NCBI GenBank assembly: GCA_934436435.1
Contig: CAKSAN010000010.1
Coordinates: 1 to 64,000, forward strand
Direction: 5' to 3'
Origin: an uncultured Acetatifactor sp.
Lineage (GTDB): Bacteria; Bacillota; Clostridia; Lachnospirales; Lachnospiraceae
DNA: 64,000 nucleotides
The position numbers and the translations under genes were made by a program. Of the stretch, positions 50,188 to 59,633 are shown in pieces. Under the pieces are notes generated by a model. It saw only the letters and a program-made list of their open reading frames with translations. It did no database searches and was not told the origin of the DNA. How positions within the stretch are numbered: position 1 is the first letter of the stretch; every line of letters begins with the position of its first letter.

Positions 50188-50715
50188 ATGATGAACGCGT
50201 TGACACACATGTCAGATATTATGATTCCCATGGTGATCTTCTGGATCGTGGGTTACGGAATGGTCTCAGGGGTCAAGGTATATGAGACTTTTTTGAAGGG
50301 GGCAAAAGAAGGACTGCGCATCGTCGTGGAGATCCTGCCGACACTGGTGGGGCTGATGATGGCGGTGGGGATCCTCAGAACATCCGGATTTTTCGAACTG
50401 TTGGGAAGACTGATCGGACCGGCGACACAGGCGGTGGGGCTTCCGGCGCAGCTGATCCCGCTGCTTATTGTGAAAATGTTCTCCTCCTCCGCAGCTACCG
50501 GGCTGGTGCTGGATATTTTCAAGACCTGTGGACCGGATTCCTATGCCGGGATGTTGACCTCGATTCTCATGAGCTGTACTGAGACTATTTTTTACACCAT
50601 GAGCGTGTATTTTCTGGCGGCAAAAGTAACAAAAACCCGCTACACGCTGCCGGGGGCATTGTTGGCAACGTTAGCGGGAACGGTGGCAAGCATTTTCCTT
50701 GCGGGAAAAATGTAA
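50188..50715 (+). CDS. spmB: Spore maturation protein B
   Basis: The 175-residue membrane protein carries the second Gate domain, with ILRTSGFFELLGRLIGP, LPLLIVKMFSSSAATGLVLD (approximately) and MSCTETIFYTMSVYF. It follows spmA by five bases. Either ATG 50188 or ATG 50191 may be used (GAGG three or six bases upstream). Its stop codon abuts the end of the convergent AEC transporter gene with no terminator. Confidence 0.93.
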   Translation: MMNALTHMSDIMIPMVIFWIVGYGMVSGVKVYETFLKGAKEGLRIVVEILPTLVGLMMAVGILRTSGFFELLGRLIGPATQAVGLPAQLIPLLIVKMFSSSAATGLVLDIFKTCGPDSYAGMLTSILMSCTETIFYTMSVYFLAAKVTKTRYTLPGALLATLAGTVASIFLAGKM

Positions 50716-51663
50716 TTAAATCAATTGCATGCTTCGTAAAATAAATAAGAATACTGTCAGGGTGATGGAACTTAAAAATGTTGTGGCTACGACTACACTG
50801 GAAGTCAGTGTTCCCTCATGGTTCATGTTTTTTGCCATGATATAGCAGCTTACGGTGGTGGGGGAACCCAGCATAATGAGGATAGCCACCAGCTTTTCTC
50901 CGGTAAAACCGAAATGCACGGCCAGGGGCAGGAACAAAGCGGGCCATACCACCAGCTTTAAAAAGGTTGCCACCCCGGTGGGAGCCAGAAGCTTCAGCGC
51001 TTTTCGCCCTTCAAAACCGGCACCCAGACCGATTAAAGCCAGAGGCGTTGCCAGTACGGCAAGATTGTTAATGGTCTTGGAGATGATCGCGGGATAGCTG
51101 ATCCGACAGGCACTGGACAGCATTCCCAGAGCAATACTGAGGATGATCGGGTTCGTGATAATACCTTTCAGGGAAGCTAACAGGGATTTTTTATCGAGGC
51201 CCTTTGCTTCCGGACCGGTAAAGGACAGAACCAGCACAGCGGCAATATTGTACAGAGGGACGGTGCCCACGATCATCAGGGGAGCCATGCCGGAGTCGCC
51301 GTAGATATTCTGGATAAACGCAACGCCCAGGACGGCAGCGCTGCTGCGGTAGCTGGCCTGGACAAGCTCGCCCAGACGGGACTTGTTCTTATAAAAAAGA
51401 CCTGCCACGCCCCAGGTGATGACGATGCAGAACAGGGTCACGAAAAAGCAGAACAGGACGTAACCGGTATCCCAGACACTGTAGAAATCCGCTGAGGAAA
51501 TATCCTTAAACAGCAGAACCGGCAAAGTTACTTTATAGTTAAAAGAGTTCAGTGTTTTAATGAAAGAATCATTGGTCAGATGTAATTGCTGTAAAATATA
51601 ACCGATCACCATGACCAGAAAAACGGGGATCGTTGCGTTAAGACTGAATAAGAGTTGTTCCAT
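50716..51663 (-). CDS. AEC-family membrane transporter 1
   Basis: The 315-residue protein has about ten membrane helices in two repeats, with family features IPVFLVMVIGYIL near the start, FIQNIYGDSGMAPLMIVGTVPLYN, LATPLALIGLGAG and MLGSPTTVSCYIMAKNM. AEC members carry malate, auxin-like compounds and other organic acids; the substrate here is unknown. It ends exactly where spmB ends. A second AEC gene lies at 59634. Confidence 0.9.
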   Translation of the reverse strand: MEQLLFSLNATIPVFLVMVIGYILQQLHLTNDSFIKTLNSFNYKVTLPVLLFKDISSADFYSVWDTGYVLFCFFVTLFCIVITWGVAGLFYKNKSRLGELVQASYRSSAAVLGVAFIQNIYGDSGMAPLMIVGTVPLYNIAAVLVLSFTGPEAKGLDKKSLLASLKGIITNPIILSIALGMLSSACRISYPAIISKTINNLAVLATPLALIGLGAGFEGRKALKLLAPTGVATFLKLVVWPALFLPLAVHFGFTGEKLVAILIMLGSPTTVSCYIMAKNMNHEGTLTSSVVVATTFLSSITLTVFLFILRSMQLI

Positions 51664-51696
51664 GGAAATCTCTTGCCTTTCTGTTATCGGAAGCTA

Positions 51697-51740
51697 AAAG
51701 CCCCTCTCCTTTTGCAAGTATAGAAAAGGAGAGGGGCTTT
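51697..51740 (-). terminator. Terminator after the DUF885 gene
   Basis: A perfect 17-bp stem, AAAGCCCCTCTCCTTTT with its complement, surrounds a 10-base loop. It lies between two minus-strand genes and would end the DUF885 transcript before the AEC gene. Confidence 0.85.
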
Positions 51741-51786
51741 GTCAAGTTACACCTGTGGCATCAGTCTGGAGACCTATGTAAAACCG

Positions 51787-53643
51787 TCAATTTGTCATTA
51801 ACAGCAGGGTTTCCAGTGAGGAAAAATCAGAGGTTCCCTGTTCCAGATAAAAAGTGTGGAATTTCAGATCGGAATAGGAAGTTCCCCAGTGGTCCATGGC
51901 GGTATCCCGCAGCTTTAAGATTTCCAGATAACCTACATAATATTTCGGATAATTACAGGGCTCCTCCGCAATATAGGTGTAAACCGCCTCACAGGTCTGC
52001 GGGGAAGTAATACCGAATTTGCCAAGGACTTCCGCCACCTGATCGTATCCGGCGCCTTCTCCGTGGATCAGAAGATCCAACAGGGTATACATACACAACT
52101 GGAGACTGCGGGTGTGCTTTTCCAGTCGGGCAACCTGTGCGGCATCTGTACTTCCCGCCTGCTCCAACAGATCGGCCGCATAGTCATAAGAAAGAAACTC
52201 TACATACAGAGCCCAGCCTTCCAGATAACCACCGTACCAGATCAGCTTTCTGGCGGGATCCATGTTTCTGTCGGAAAAGGCGCGGTTGCTGTATACGGTC
52301 TGGTAGAGATGGCCGGGAAAGCCTTCATGGGCCAGTGTGGTGTAGAGTTCCAGACCCTGAGGAGAATTCCGGCGGTTTATGTATATGACATTGTTGTCGG
52401 AATCTCCCAAAGGTGTGGTCAGATAAAATGCCGGAGCACTGTAGGGCTCCAGACTGGGGACCACATCTTTTACGGTGACGGTGGGAAGGGGATTGCTGAC
52501 AGGAAAGTCATTTTTCATGCGTAGCTGTAGATCTGCAAGCATTTCTTCCGGCTCCGTCAGGGGAAATTCGTCGGAGCTTCCTTCGGAGAGCAGAGAGATC
52601 AGGGAAGGGGATTGGGCGGCCAGACTGCGGATGGCGGACTGTTCCGCCTGAAATTGCGTGAGCAGCATCTGTACCAGTTCTTTTTCGGAACGGGAGGAAC
52701 CGGTCTCGGAAAAACGCAGGTGACGGTAGTAGGTTTTACCGTCCGGCAGCAGGGCGAGGCCTTTCGGAAGTGCGCCGCGGGCATCGGATGCTCCTTCCGA
52801 GGCTACGGAGTCGGTGGAAGCTTCCAGAGAAAGCAGCCCTTCGGACAGGGCGGCATAGGCGGGCTGTACCACTGTGGCAAGCAGGTGGTCATTTTTCTCA
52901 ATCAGGGAGACGGTCTCCTCCGGGGCAAAAAGTCCCTGCTTCTGGAGCTCTAACAGGCGGTCCTCAAAGGTGGTCTGTAAAAAATGTGTTCCCTGTGTCA
53001 ATTCCTGGGAGGTGACGATAGTGTCACATTGTTTCCGGACTTTCTCCAGGGAACAGGCAGGCATGAGGAAGCCCGCAGCAGCTTTTTCCTGCTCGTAGAG
53101 AAGCAGGGAGGCAAAATAGTCGTCCACCTGATCTAAAAGTGCCAGATAATCGGTCACATCCCGCTTCGTGCGGAAGGTGTATTCCGCCAGCAGAACGGGA
53201 AGCTGGGACTGCATTCCGGAGGAGGGAGAAAGGGGGTCATTGTAATAGGGAAACTGCGCCAGAGCCAGATCGTTTTCCAGAGAGCGCCGCAATAACCGGT
53301 AGGTATGGGCATTTTCCGGGGAAAGCCGGTCGGGATCTATGCGATCCAGCTGTTTTAAGAGGTTGGCACAGCGTTCTTTGCTGTCTTCCTGCTGACCGGA
53401 GCGGTAGAGAGGGAGCACCGGTTCATATTCGGAGATGCCGAAAGCCTTCGGGTCGGCAATGGTGTAGTGCATATTCAGAGTGCTGGCCGTCATTTCCTCC
53501 CGGAAGAGTCGGGAAGTAAATTGTTCAAAGCGCCTGTCCGGGGAGGTGTGAGAGGACACAAGGGTCAGAGCGCCGGTGAAGGCACAGAGAAGACCAATAC
53601 ATACAAGTAGTTGGGGAAAGGAGAGAGGAGAACGTTTACGCAC
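51787..53643 (-). CDS. DUF885-family protein, probable metallopeptidase
   Basis: The 618-residue protein starts at GTG 53643 with a membrane segment (LSFPQLLVCIGLLCAFTGALTLVSS, about 7-31) that anchors or exports it. The DUF885 signature HEGFPGHLYQ near residue 440 carries an HExxxGH zinc-type motif, and GWALYVEFLSYDY supplies a candidate third ligand. Members are thought to be zinc carboxypeptidases. It is divergent from the araR promoter region and stands alone between a terminator and that region. Confidence 0.85.
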   Translation of the reverse strand: MRKRSPLSFPQLLVCIGLLCAFTGALTLVSSHTSPDRRFEQFTSRLFREEMTASTLNMHYTIADPKAFGISEYEPVLPLYRSGQQEDSKERCANLLKQLDRIDPDRLSPENAHTYRLLRRSLENDLALAQFPYYNDPLSPSSGMQSQLPVLLAEYTFRTKRDVTDYLALLDQVDDYFASLLLYEQEKAAAGFLMPACSLEKVRKQCDTIVTSQELTQGTHFLQTTFEDRLLELQKQGLFAPEETVSLIEKNDHLLATVVQPAYAALSEGLLSLEASTDSVASEGASDARGALPKGLALLPDGKTYYRHLRFSETGSSRSEKELVQMLLTQFQAEQSAIRSLAAQSPSLISLLSEGSSDEFPLTEPEEMLADLQLRMKNDFPVSNPLPTVTVKDVVPSLEPYSAPAFYLTTPLGDSDNNVIYINRRNSPQGLELYTTLAHEGFPGHLYQTVYSNRAFSDRNMDPARKLIWYGGYLEGWALYVEFLSYDYAADLLEQAGSTDAAQVARLEKHTRSLQLCMYTLLDLLIHGEGAGYDQVAEVLGKFGITSPQTCEAVYTYIAEEPCNYPKYYVGYLEILKLRDTAMDHWGTSYSDLKFHTFYLEQGTSDFSSLETLLLMTN

Positions 53644-53712
53644 GATGGTTACCTGATGACAGAGAGTGTTGGTAAAAGTATATGTGAAAATTTCACGGGA
53701 TAGACTTACCGC

Positions 53713-53745
53713 GACTTACAGGGGCGCAGAGCGCCCCTGTAAGTC
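53713..53745. other. Perfect 15-bp palindrome in the divergent araR region
   Basis: GACTTACAGGGGCGC and its exact complement flank an AGA loop. No T-run follows on either strand, so it is not a typical terminator. It lies between the two divergent genes and just upstream of the putative AraR operator. Confidence 0.6.
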
Positions 53746-53746
53746 A

Positions 53747-53765
53747 AGTTGTATACCGTACAACT
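53747..53765. promoter_or_regulatory. Putative AraR-type operator
   Basis: AGTTGTATACCGTACAACT is a 7+7 inverted repeat with a 5-base centre. It resembles the Bacillus AraR operator ATTTGTACGTACAAAT in the TTGTA/TACAA core and lies 36 bases before the araR -35, consistent with autoregulation. Confidence 0.6.
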
Positions 53766-53800
53766 ATATACAAATGTATCTAAAATACATAAAAGATGTA

Positions 53801-53829
53801 TTGACTTTGTGCGGTAGCCTTATTATACT
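53801..53829 (+). promoter_or_regulatory. Promoter of the pentose operon
   Basis: TTGACT (53801-53806) and TATACT (53824-53829) are 17 bases apart. Transcription would start near 53836, only about four bases before the araR ATG at 53840. Confidence 0.75.
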
Positions 53830-53839
53830 GAAAGTAATT

Positions 53840-54919
53840 ATGGAGACAAAATATCAAAACCTCATTAATTACATACAGGAACAGATCACGGACGGACAAC
53901 TGGGCCCGGGGGAGAAGGTCCCTTCGGAGAACCAGCTTTCGGAGCAGTTCCATATCAGCAGACAGACGGTGCGGAAAGCCATAGGCACGCTGGAGGAGGA
54001 TGGTCTGGTGCAGAGGATCCGGGGCAGCGGCACCTATGTGAGCTTTGACCGCCGGAAGAATCTGGAACAGCGCAATAGCATCGCCGTAGTAACCACCTAT
54101 GTGGACAGCTATATTTTCCCCAGGATCTTACAGGGGATGCAGAATACTTTATTTGAAAGCGGCTTTTCCGTGCAGATCTATTTTACGAACAACACGCTGG
54201 ACCGGGAGAAAAGCATTCTGAAGGATCTGCTGAAACGGGACGATGTGGCCGGAGTCATTGTGGAGGGCACGAAGAGCGGACTGCCGAATCCGAACCTTGA
54301 CCTGTACCGCCACTTGATGGCGAGGAAGATACCGCTTCTGTTTTTCAACACTTATTATCCGGAACTGGAAGTCCCTCATGTGTCTTTAAATGATGTGGAG
54401 GCGGCTTACAAAGCAGTACGGTATCTGATCGACAGGGGACACCAGAAGATCGGGGCGATTCTGAAGCTGGACGACGGACAGGGCAGACAGCGCTATCTGG
54501 GGTATCTTCGGGCCATGGAAGAGGCTGGGCTGATCGTGACAGACTCCCGGATGGTGTGGATCGACACGGACGAATCCAAGCAGCTGGGCTATTGCCGGGA
54601 CCGGATCCTGAACCGGGTGGAGGAATGCACCGCCCTTTTGGCATACAACGACCAGATCGCCTTTCAGCTGATCCGGATGCTGACGGAGCGCCATATCCGG
54701 GTGCCGGAAGATGTATCGGTAATCAGCATCGACGATTCGGATCTGGCGAGACACAGCGAGGTGCCTATCACCTCCCTGCCGCACCCCAAGGAGAATCTTG
54801 GGAAAAGGGCAGCGGAGACTTTGTTACAGATGATCGCGGGCAGGAAAAAGGATCTGACCTATGAATTCGATACCCGTGTGGTGGAGCGGGAATCCGTGAC
54901 AGAACATGAGGACCATTAA
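53840..54919 (+). CDS. araR: AraR-type regulator (GntR helix-turn-helix with LacI-like sensor)
   Basis: The 359-residue protein has a GntR winged helix (about 1-75, with VPSENQLSEQFHISRQTVRKAIGTLEEDGLVQRIRGSGTYV in parts) and a LacI/PBP1 effector domain (about 85-350, e.g. IAVVTTYVDSYIFPRILQGMQN in part, ISIDDSDLARHSEVPITSL). This fusion is typical of AraR, which represses L-arabinose genes until arabinose binds. No ribosome site precedes ATG 53840 and the promoter lies only a few bases upstream, so the message is nearly leaderless. It heads the operon with FGGY kinase, AraD and transketolase. Confidence 0.85.
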   Translation: METKYQNLINYIQEQITDGQLGPGEKVPSENQLSEQFHISRQTVRKAIGTLEEDGLVQRIRGSGTYVSFDRRKNLEQRNSIAVVTTYVDSYIFPRILQGMQNTLFESGFSVQIYFTNNTLDREKSILKDLLKRDDVAGVIVEGTKSGLPNPNLDLYRHLMARKIPLLFFNTYYPELEVPHVSLNDVEAAYKAVRYLIDRGHQKIGAILKLDDGQGRQRYLGYLRAMEEAGLIVTDSRMVWIDTDESKQLGYCRDRILNRVEECTALLAYNDQIAFQLIRMLTERHIRVPEDVSVISIDDSDLARHSEVPITSLPHPKENLGKRAAETLLQMIAGRKKDLTYEFDTRVVERESVTEHEDH

Positions 54920-54967
54920 GAGAAATAATAAAAACGATAAAAATCAAAGGGATAAGGAGAGAACACA

Positions 54968-56554
54968 ATGAGCGAAGCAGTAAAAAAAGCGATCAGGACA
55001 GGAAAAACAGCTCTCGGTATCGAGTTTGGTTCCACCAGAATCAAAGCGGTACTGGTAGATGAGAGCCACGAACCCATCGCCATGGGAACCTACGACTGGG
55101 AGAACCGTCTGGAGAACGACATCTGGACCTACAGTCTGGAGGATATCTGGAAAGGTTTACAGGGCTGCTACAAGAGCCTGACAGACGATGTGGAGGCAAA
55201 GTACGGCGAGAAGCTGACCACGCTGGGTGCCCTGGGATTCAGCGGAATGATGCATGGCTACATGCCTTTCAATGCCGAGGGAGAACTGCTGGTACCTTTC
55301 CGTACCTGGAGAAACACTATGACCGAGGAAGCCTGCAAGAAGCTGATCCCGGTATTCAATTTCAACATTCCCCAGAGATGGAGCATTGCCCATCTGTATC
55401 AGGCCATTTTAAGCGGAGAAGATCATGTAAAGGATATTGCTTTCTTCACCACGCTGGCAGGCTACATTCACTGGAAGCTGTCCGGAGAAAAGGTGCTGGG
55501 CATCGGTGAGGCAGCAGGTATGTTCCCCATTGATTCCACCATTATGGACTTCGATCAGAAGATGCTGGACCAGTTCGACAGCCTGCACAACTTTGGCTGG
55601 AAGATTCGTGACATTCTGCCGAAGGTACTGGTAGCCGGAGAGCCTGCCGGTGTCCTAACCGTGGAAGGTGCAAAATTACTGGATCCCACCGGAACCTTAC
55701 AGCCCGGTGCATCCATGTGTCCTCCCGAGGGCGACGCGGGAACCGGAATGGTAGCCACCAACAGCGTGGCGATCCGCACCGGTAACGTCTCCGCCGGAAC
55801 CTCTATTTTTGCCATGGTAGTACTGGAAAAGGCCATGGAAAAGGTACACGAAGAGATCGATATGGTTACCACCCCCGACGGTATGCCCGTAGCCATGGTA
55901 CACTGCAACAACTGCACCTCCGACCTGAATGCCTGGGTAAATCTTCTGGGTGAATGTGCGGAGAGCTTTGGCGTAAAAGTGGATAAGAACGAACTGTACG
56001 GCGTATTGTACCGCAAGGCACTGGAAGGTGCTGCTGACTGCGGCGGCGTAATGGCATACAACTATTTCTCCGGAGAACCTATCACCGGGCTGGACGCAGG
56101 CCGCCCCATGGTAGTGAGAACACCGGATGCGGACTTCACACTGGCAAACTTCATGCGCTCCCATCTGTACAGCGCAGTGGCCACGTTAAAGATCGGTATG
56201 GATATTCTGTTGAAAGAGGAGCATGTGGCAGTGGATTCCCTGATGGGCCATGGCGGCTTCTTCAAGACTCCCGTAGTGGGACAGCGCATCATGGCAGCAG
56301 GCATGAACGCACCGATCACCGTTATGGATACGGCCAGTGAAGGCGGCGCCTGGGGTATTGCCATTCTGGCAGCTTTCATGAAGGAGAAAAAAGATGGCGA
56401 GACCCTTTCTTCCTATTTGAATGACAAAATCTTCGCAGGACAGACCGGGACCACTCTGGATCCGGATCCCGAGGACGTGAAGGGCTTCGATGCTTTCCTG
56501 GAAGAGTACAAGAAACTGCTTCCCGCGGAAAAGGCGGCCGTTGCGGCAAAATAA
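54968..56554 (+). CDS. FGGY-family carbohydrate kinase, probable L-ribulokinase
   Basis: The 528-residue protein has the FGGY fold: an N-terminal [17 protein letters not shown] phosphate-binding loop, [12 protein letters not shown], and a C-terminal [22 protein letters not shown] with ATP-site Gly residues. [13 protein letters not shown] differs from classic AraB, and this group is often labelled only as FGGY kinase. Its place between an AraR-type regulator and AraD makes L-ribulokinase the best reading. AAGGAGAGAACACA precedes the ATG. No L-arabinose isomerase gene lies nearby. Confidence 0.85.
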   Translation: MSEAVKKAIRTGKTALGIEFGSTRIKAVLVDESHEPIAMGTYDWENRLENDIWTYSLEDIWKGLQGCYKSLTDDVEAKYGEKLTTLGALGFSGMMHGYMPFNAEGELLVPFRTWRNTMTEEACKKLIPVFNFNIPQRWSIAHLYQAILSGEDHVKDIAFFTTLAGYIHWKLSGEKVLGIGEAAGMFPIDSTIMDFDQKMLDQFDSLHNFGWKIRDILPKVLVAGEPAGVLTVEGAKLLDPTGTLQPGASMCPPEGDAGTGMVATNSVAIRTGNVSAGTSIFAMVVLEKAMEKVHEEIDMVTTPDGMPVAMVHCNNCTSDLNAWVNLLGECAESFGVKVDKNELYGVLYRKALEGAADCGGVMAYNYFSGEPITGLDAGRPMVVRTPDADFTLANFMRSHLYSAVATLKIGMDILLKEEHVAVDSLMGHGGFFKTPVVGQRIMAAGMNAPITVMDTASEGGAWGIAILAAFMKEKKDGETLSSYLNDKIFAGQTGTTLDPDPEDVKGFDAFLEEYKKLLPAEKAAVAAK

Positions 56555-56668
56555 TTTTTCAGACGCAGATTTATGCCTGTACAGTGCACGGAAGCAACGG
56601 CATATAAGTGCACGGCACAGAAGTGCCGGAAAGCTGGCAGATTTTAGAAAAGGAATGAGGTTTAGGAT

Positions 56669-57373
56669 ATGTTAGAAGAATTAAAACAGAAAGTATATGA
56701 AGCAAATATGGATTTGCCCCGGTACGGTCTGGTGACTTTTACATGGGGAAATGTCAGCGCCATTGACAGAGAGAGCGGTCTGTTCGTGATCAAACCCAGC
56801 GGCGTGGATTACGATAAGCTGACACCGGAAATGATGGTAGTCATGGATCTGAACGGCAATAAGGTAGAGGGAGACCTGAATCCTTCTTCCGACACCGCCA
56901 CCCATCTGGAGCTGTACAAGGCATTTCCGGAGATCGGCGGCATCGTACATACCCATTCTTCCTATGCCACCAGCTGGGCGCAGGCGGGAAGGGACATTCC
57001 CTGCTACGGAACCACCCATGCGGACTATATCTACGGCCCGGTTCCCTGCGTGCGCTGCCTGACAAAAGAGGAGATCGAGGATGCCTACGAGGAAAATACC
57101 GGACATCTGATCGTCAACGAGTTCAAGCGTCTGGGCAAGGATCCCAAGGCAGTACCCGCCGTTCTGTGCAAGAATCACGGGCCTTTTGCCTGGGGCAAGG
57201 ATGCCAAAGAGGCTGTCCACAATGCCGTAGTACTGGAAGAGGTGGCAAAAATGGCGTACCGCGCTGAGACCATCAATCCCAGGATCCAGCCGGCACCTCA
57301 GGAATTGCAGGATAAGCATTATAACCGCAAGCATGGAAAGAATGCTTACTACGGACAGACGAATTTGAAATAG
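56669..57373 (+). CDS. araD: L-ribulose-5-phosphate 4-epimerase
   Basis: The 234-residue class II aldolase-fold protein shows [58 protein letters not shown] (with zinc His pair, in parts), [12 protein letters not shown] and the final [24 protein letters not shown]. It converts L-ribulose-5-phosphate to D-xylulose-5-phosphate. It follows the kinase with a 114-base gap containing two direct repeats of AGTGCACGG and no terminator. Confidence 0.95.
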   Translation: MLEELKQKVYEANMDLPRYGLVTFTWGNVSAIDRESGLFVIKPSGVDYDKLTPEMMVVMDLNGNKVEGDLNPSSDTATHLELYKAFPEIGGIVHTHSSYATSWAQAGRDIPCYGTTHADYIYGPVPCVRCLTKEEIEDAYEENTGHLIVNEFKRLGKDPKAVPAVLCKNHGPFAWGKDAKEAVHNAVVLEEVAKMAYRAETINPRIQPAPQELQDKHYNRKHGKNAYYGQTNLK

Positions 57374-57513
57374 AATGCGCGATTGTGCTCGTGCACGCGT
57401 AAAATTTTTTCCGGGGAAAATAATATACTTTTACTGGACGTAGGACCGGAAGTATGCTAGTATAACAACGTAAATCGCAACAGACAAGCCAATATGGCGG
57501 AATGGAGGAGACA

Positions 57514-58356
57514 ATGAAGAATTTAGAACTGCAAAAGCGTGCCAATGATGTCCGCAAGGGCATTGTGACCGCAGTTCACGGTGCGAAAGCAGGACATCCC
57601 GGTGGATCCCTGTCAGCCGCAGATATTTTTACATTTTTATATTTCGAGGAACTGAACATTGATCCGAAGAATCCCAATATGGAGGAGCGTGACAGATTTG
57701 TGCTGTCCAAGGGTCATACAGCTCCCGGACTCTATTCCGCACTGGCTAACAGAGGATATTTCCCGGTAGAGGATCTGCCCACCCTGCGTCACTTGGGTTC
57801 CTATTTACAGGGTCATCCCTGCATCCATATCCCTGGCGTGGACATGTCTTCCGGATCTCTGGGACAGGGTATTTCCGCAGCTGTAGGTATGGCACTGGGT
57901 GCAAAGATGGAGAATCGTGATTTCCGTGTGTACACACTGCTGGGCGACGGTGAGATCGAGGAAGGTCAGGTATGGGAGGCAGCCATGTTCGCAGGCTTCC
58001 GCAAGCTGGACAACCTCTGCGTTATGGTAGATAATAATAACTTACAGATCGACGGACCCATCGATCAGGTATGTTCTCCTTATCCTATTGATAAGAAGTT
58101 CGAGGCATTCAATTTCCATGTGATCAATGCCGATGCCCATGATTTTGATGCGATCCGTGCAGCATTCAAGGAAGCAAGAGAGACCAAGGGTATGCCCACC
58201 TGTATCGTATTCCACAGCCTGAAGGGCAAGGGCGTCTCCTTCATGGAGAACAGCGTGGACTGGCACGGCAAGGCTCCCAACGATGAGGAGTATGCAGTGG
58301 CAATGGCAGACCTTGATAAGATCGAAAAAGAATTAGAGAAAGCAGGTGAGCAGTAA
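57514..58356 (+). CDS. Transketolase, N-terminal subunit
   Basis: The 280-residue protein is the thiamine-diphosphate-binding half of a split transketolase, with HGAKAGHPGGSLSAADIF, LSKGHTAPGLYS, SLGQGISAAVGMALG and the TPP motif LGDGEIEEGQVWEA. GGAGGAG directly precedes ATG 57514. The C-terminal half overlaps its stop by one base. It moves two-carbon units between the xylulose-5-phosphate made by AraD and other sugar phosphates. Confidence 0.94.
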   Translation: MKNLELQKRANDVRKGIVTAVHGAKAGHPGGSLSAADIFTFLYFEELNIDPKNPNMEERDRFVLSKGHTAPGLYSALANRGYFPVEDLPTLRHLGSYLQGHPCIHIPGVDMSSGSLGQGISAAVGMALGAKMENRDFRVYTLLGDGEIEEGQVWEAAMFAGFRKLDNLCVMVDNNNLQIDGPIDQVCSPYPIDKKFEAFNFHVINADAHDFDAIRAAFKEARETKGMPTCIVFHSLKGKGVSFMENSVDWHGKAPNDEEYAVAMADLDKIEKELEKAGEQ

Positions 58357-59300
58357 TGGCAGAGAATACCGTGAAAAAGATCGCAACCAGAGAAAGCTAT
58401 GGTAACTCCCTGAAGGAGCTGGCAGAAGAATTCCCCAATCTGGTCGTATTGGATGCCGATCTGGCAGCCGCTACCAAGACCGGAATTTTCCGTAAGGCAT
58501 ATCCCGACCGTCATATCGACTGCGGTATTGCAGAAGCCAATATGATGGGCGTGGCAGCAGGACTGTCTCTGGTAGGCAAGATTCCTTTCGTAAGCTCTTT
58601 TGCAATGTTCGCAGCAGGACGTGCTTTTGAGCAGGTGCGTAACTCCATCGGTTACCCTCATCTGAATGTCAAGATTGGTGCGACCCATGCAGGTATCACC
58701 GTAGGTGAGGACGGCGCTACCCATCAGTGTAACGAGGATATCGCCCTGATGCGCACCATCCCCGGCATGGTAGTAATGTGCCCTTCCGATGATGTGGAAG
58801 CAAGGGCCGCTGTCCGTGCCGCTCTGGAATATGAAGGACCTGTATACATCCGTTTCGGACGTGCCGCAGTACCCGTGATCAACGATCATCCCGGTTACCA
58901 TTTCGAGATCGGTAAGGGAACCGTAGTCCGTGAAGGTAAGGATGTCACCATCGTAGCCACCGGTATCTGTGTAGATTCCGCTCTGGGTGCAGCGAAGATG
59001 CTGGAAGAGGAAGGCATCAATGCAGAGGTTGTAAATATCTGTACCATCAAGCCTCTGGATGAGGAGATCATCATTAACAGTGCGAAGAAGACCGGTAAGG
59101 TAGTGACCGTGGAAGAGCATTCCGTGATCGGTGGACTGGGAAGTGCTGTCTGCGACTGCCTGTGCGCAAATCATCCCGTACCTGTGAAGAAGGTCGGCAT
59201 GCAGGATGTCTTCGGTGAGTCCGGTTCCGCTGCTGCGCTGGTAGAGAAGTACGGTCTGGATGCCAAGGGCGTTTACAAGTCTGTCAAAGAATTTCTGTAA
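58356..59300 (+). CDS. Transketolase, C-terminal subunit
   Basis: The 314-residue protein holds the pyrimidine-binding and C-terminal domains: ATRESYGNSLKELAEE, HIDCGIAEANMMGVAAGLS with the catalytic Glu, GATHAGITVGEDGATHQCNED and the C-terminal VEEHSVIGGLGSAV. Together with the preceding subunit it forms a complete transketolase. Split transketolases are common in clostridia and archaea. It ends at a good terminator. Confidence 0.94.
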   Translation: MAENTVKKIATRESYGNSLKELAEEFPNLVVLDADLAAATKTGIFRKAYPDRHIDCGIAEANMMGVAAGLSLVGKIPFVSSFAMFAAGRAFEQVRNSIGYPHLNVKIGATHAGITVGEDGATHQCNEDIALMRTIPGMVVMCPSDDVEARAAVRAALEYEGPVYIRFGRAAVPVINDHPGYHFEIGKGTVVREGKDVTIVATGICVDSALGAAKMLEEEGINAEVVNICTIKPLDEEIIINSAKKTGKVVTVEEHSVIGGLGSAVCDCLCANHPVPVKKVGMQDVFGESGSAAALVEKYGLDAKGVYKSVKEFL

Positions 59301-59321
59301 GAGAATATAAGATATCAAGGG

Positions 59322-59364
59322 GAAGCCGCCGGTTATGTGAAAACAGAGACTGGCGGCTTCTTTT
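59322..59364 (+). terminator. Terminator of the pentose operon
   Basis: GAAGCCGCCGGT (59322-59333) pairs with ACTGGCGGCTTC (59349-59360; one wobble) and is followed by TTTT. Confidence 0.85.
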
Positions 59365-59420
59365 GCATCATGGTATCATGGGGAAAGTAAATGCAGCTGA
59401 CAGAAGGGAAGGGTTTTACT

Positions 59421-59632
59421 GTGAGATATGCGATCATCGGAGCCGGAGGGACCGGCGGGATTCTGGGATTCTATATGACGAAAGCGGGAAAAGATGTTAC
59501 CCTGATCGCCAGGGGAAGGCCTCCGAGATCGATGGACTGGTCTATGAAGTTGTTCGCATGGGGCAGAAATATCATGTCCCCATGCCGATGTATGAGAAGG
59601 TAGCCGAAAAGCTGAAAGAGACTATTGGATAA
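59421..59632 (+). pseudogene. Ketopantoate reductase-like gene with a large internal deletion
   Basis: GTG 59421, with AAGGGAAGGG upstream, opens MRYAIIGAGGTGGILGFYMT, the Rossmann start of ApbA/PanE-type reductases. After about 32 residues the frame drifts. From about 59520 another frame encodes EIDGLVYEVVRMGQKYHVPM, the family's C-terminal helix, and continues to the stop at 59632. About 240 residues of the middle are missing and the junction is out of frame. The gene therefore cannot make the enzyme. Confidence 0.82.
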
Positions 59633-59633
59633 C

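Noticed and set aside
56575..56640. Direct repeats of AGTGCACGG before araD as a regulatory element
   Set aside because: Only two short copies, no palindrome centred on a promoter, and no similar site at the other genes of the operon.
58080..59318. 412-codon open frame on the minus strand opposite the transketolase subunits
   Set aside because: Antisense shadow caused by strong codon bias; both transketolase halves are clearly conserved on the plus strand.
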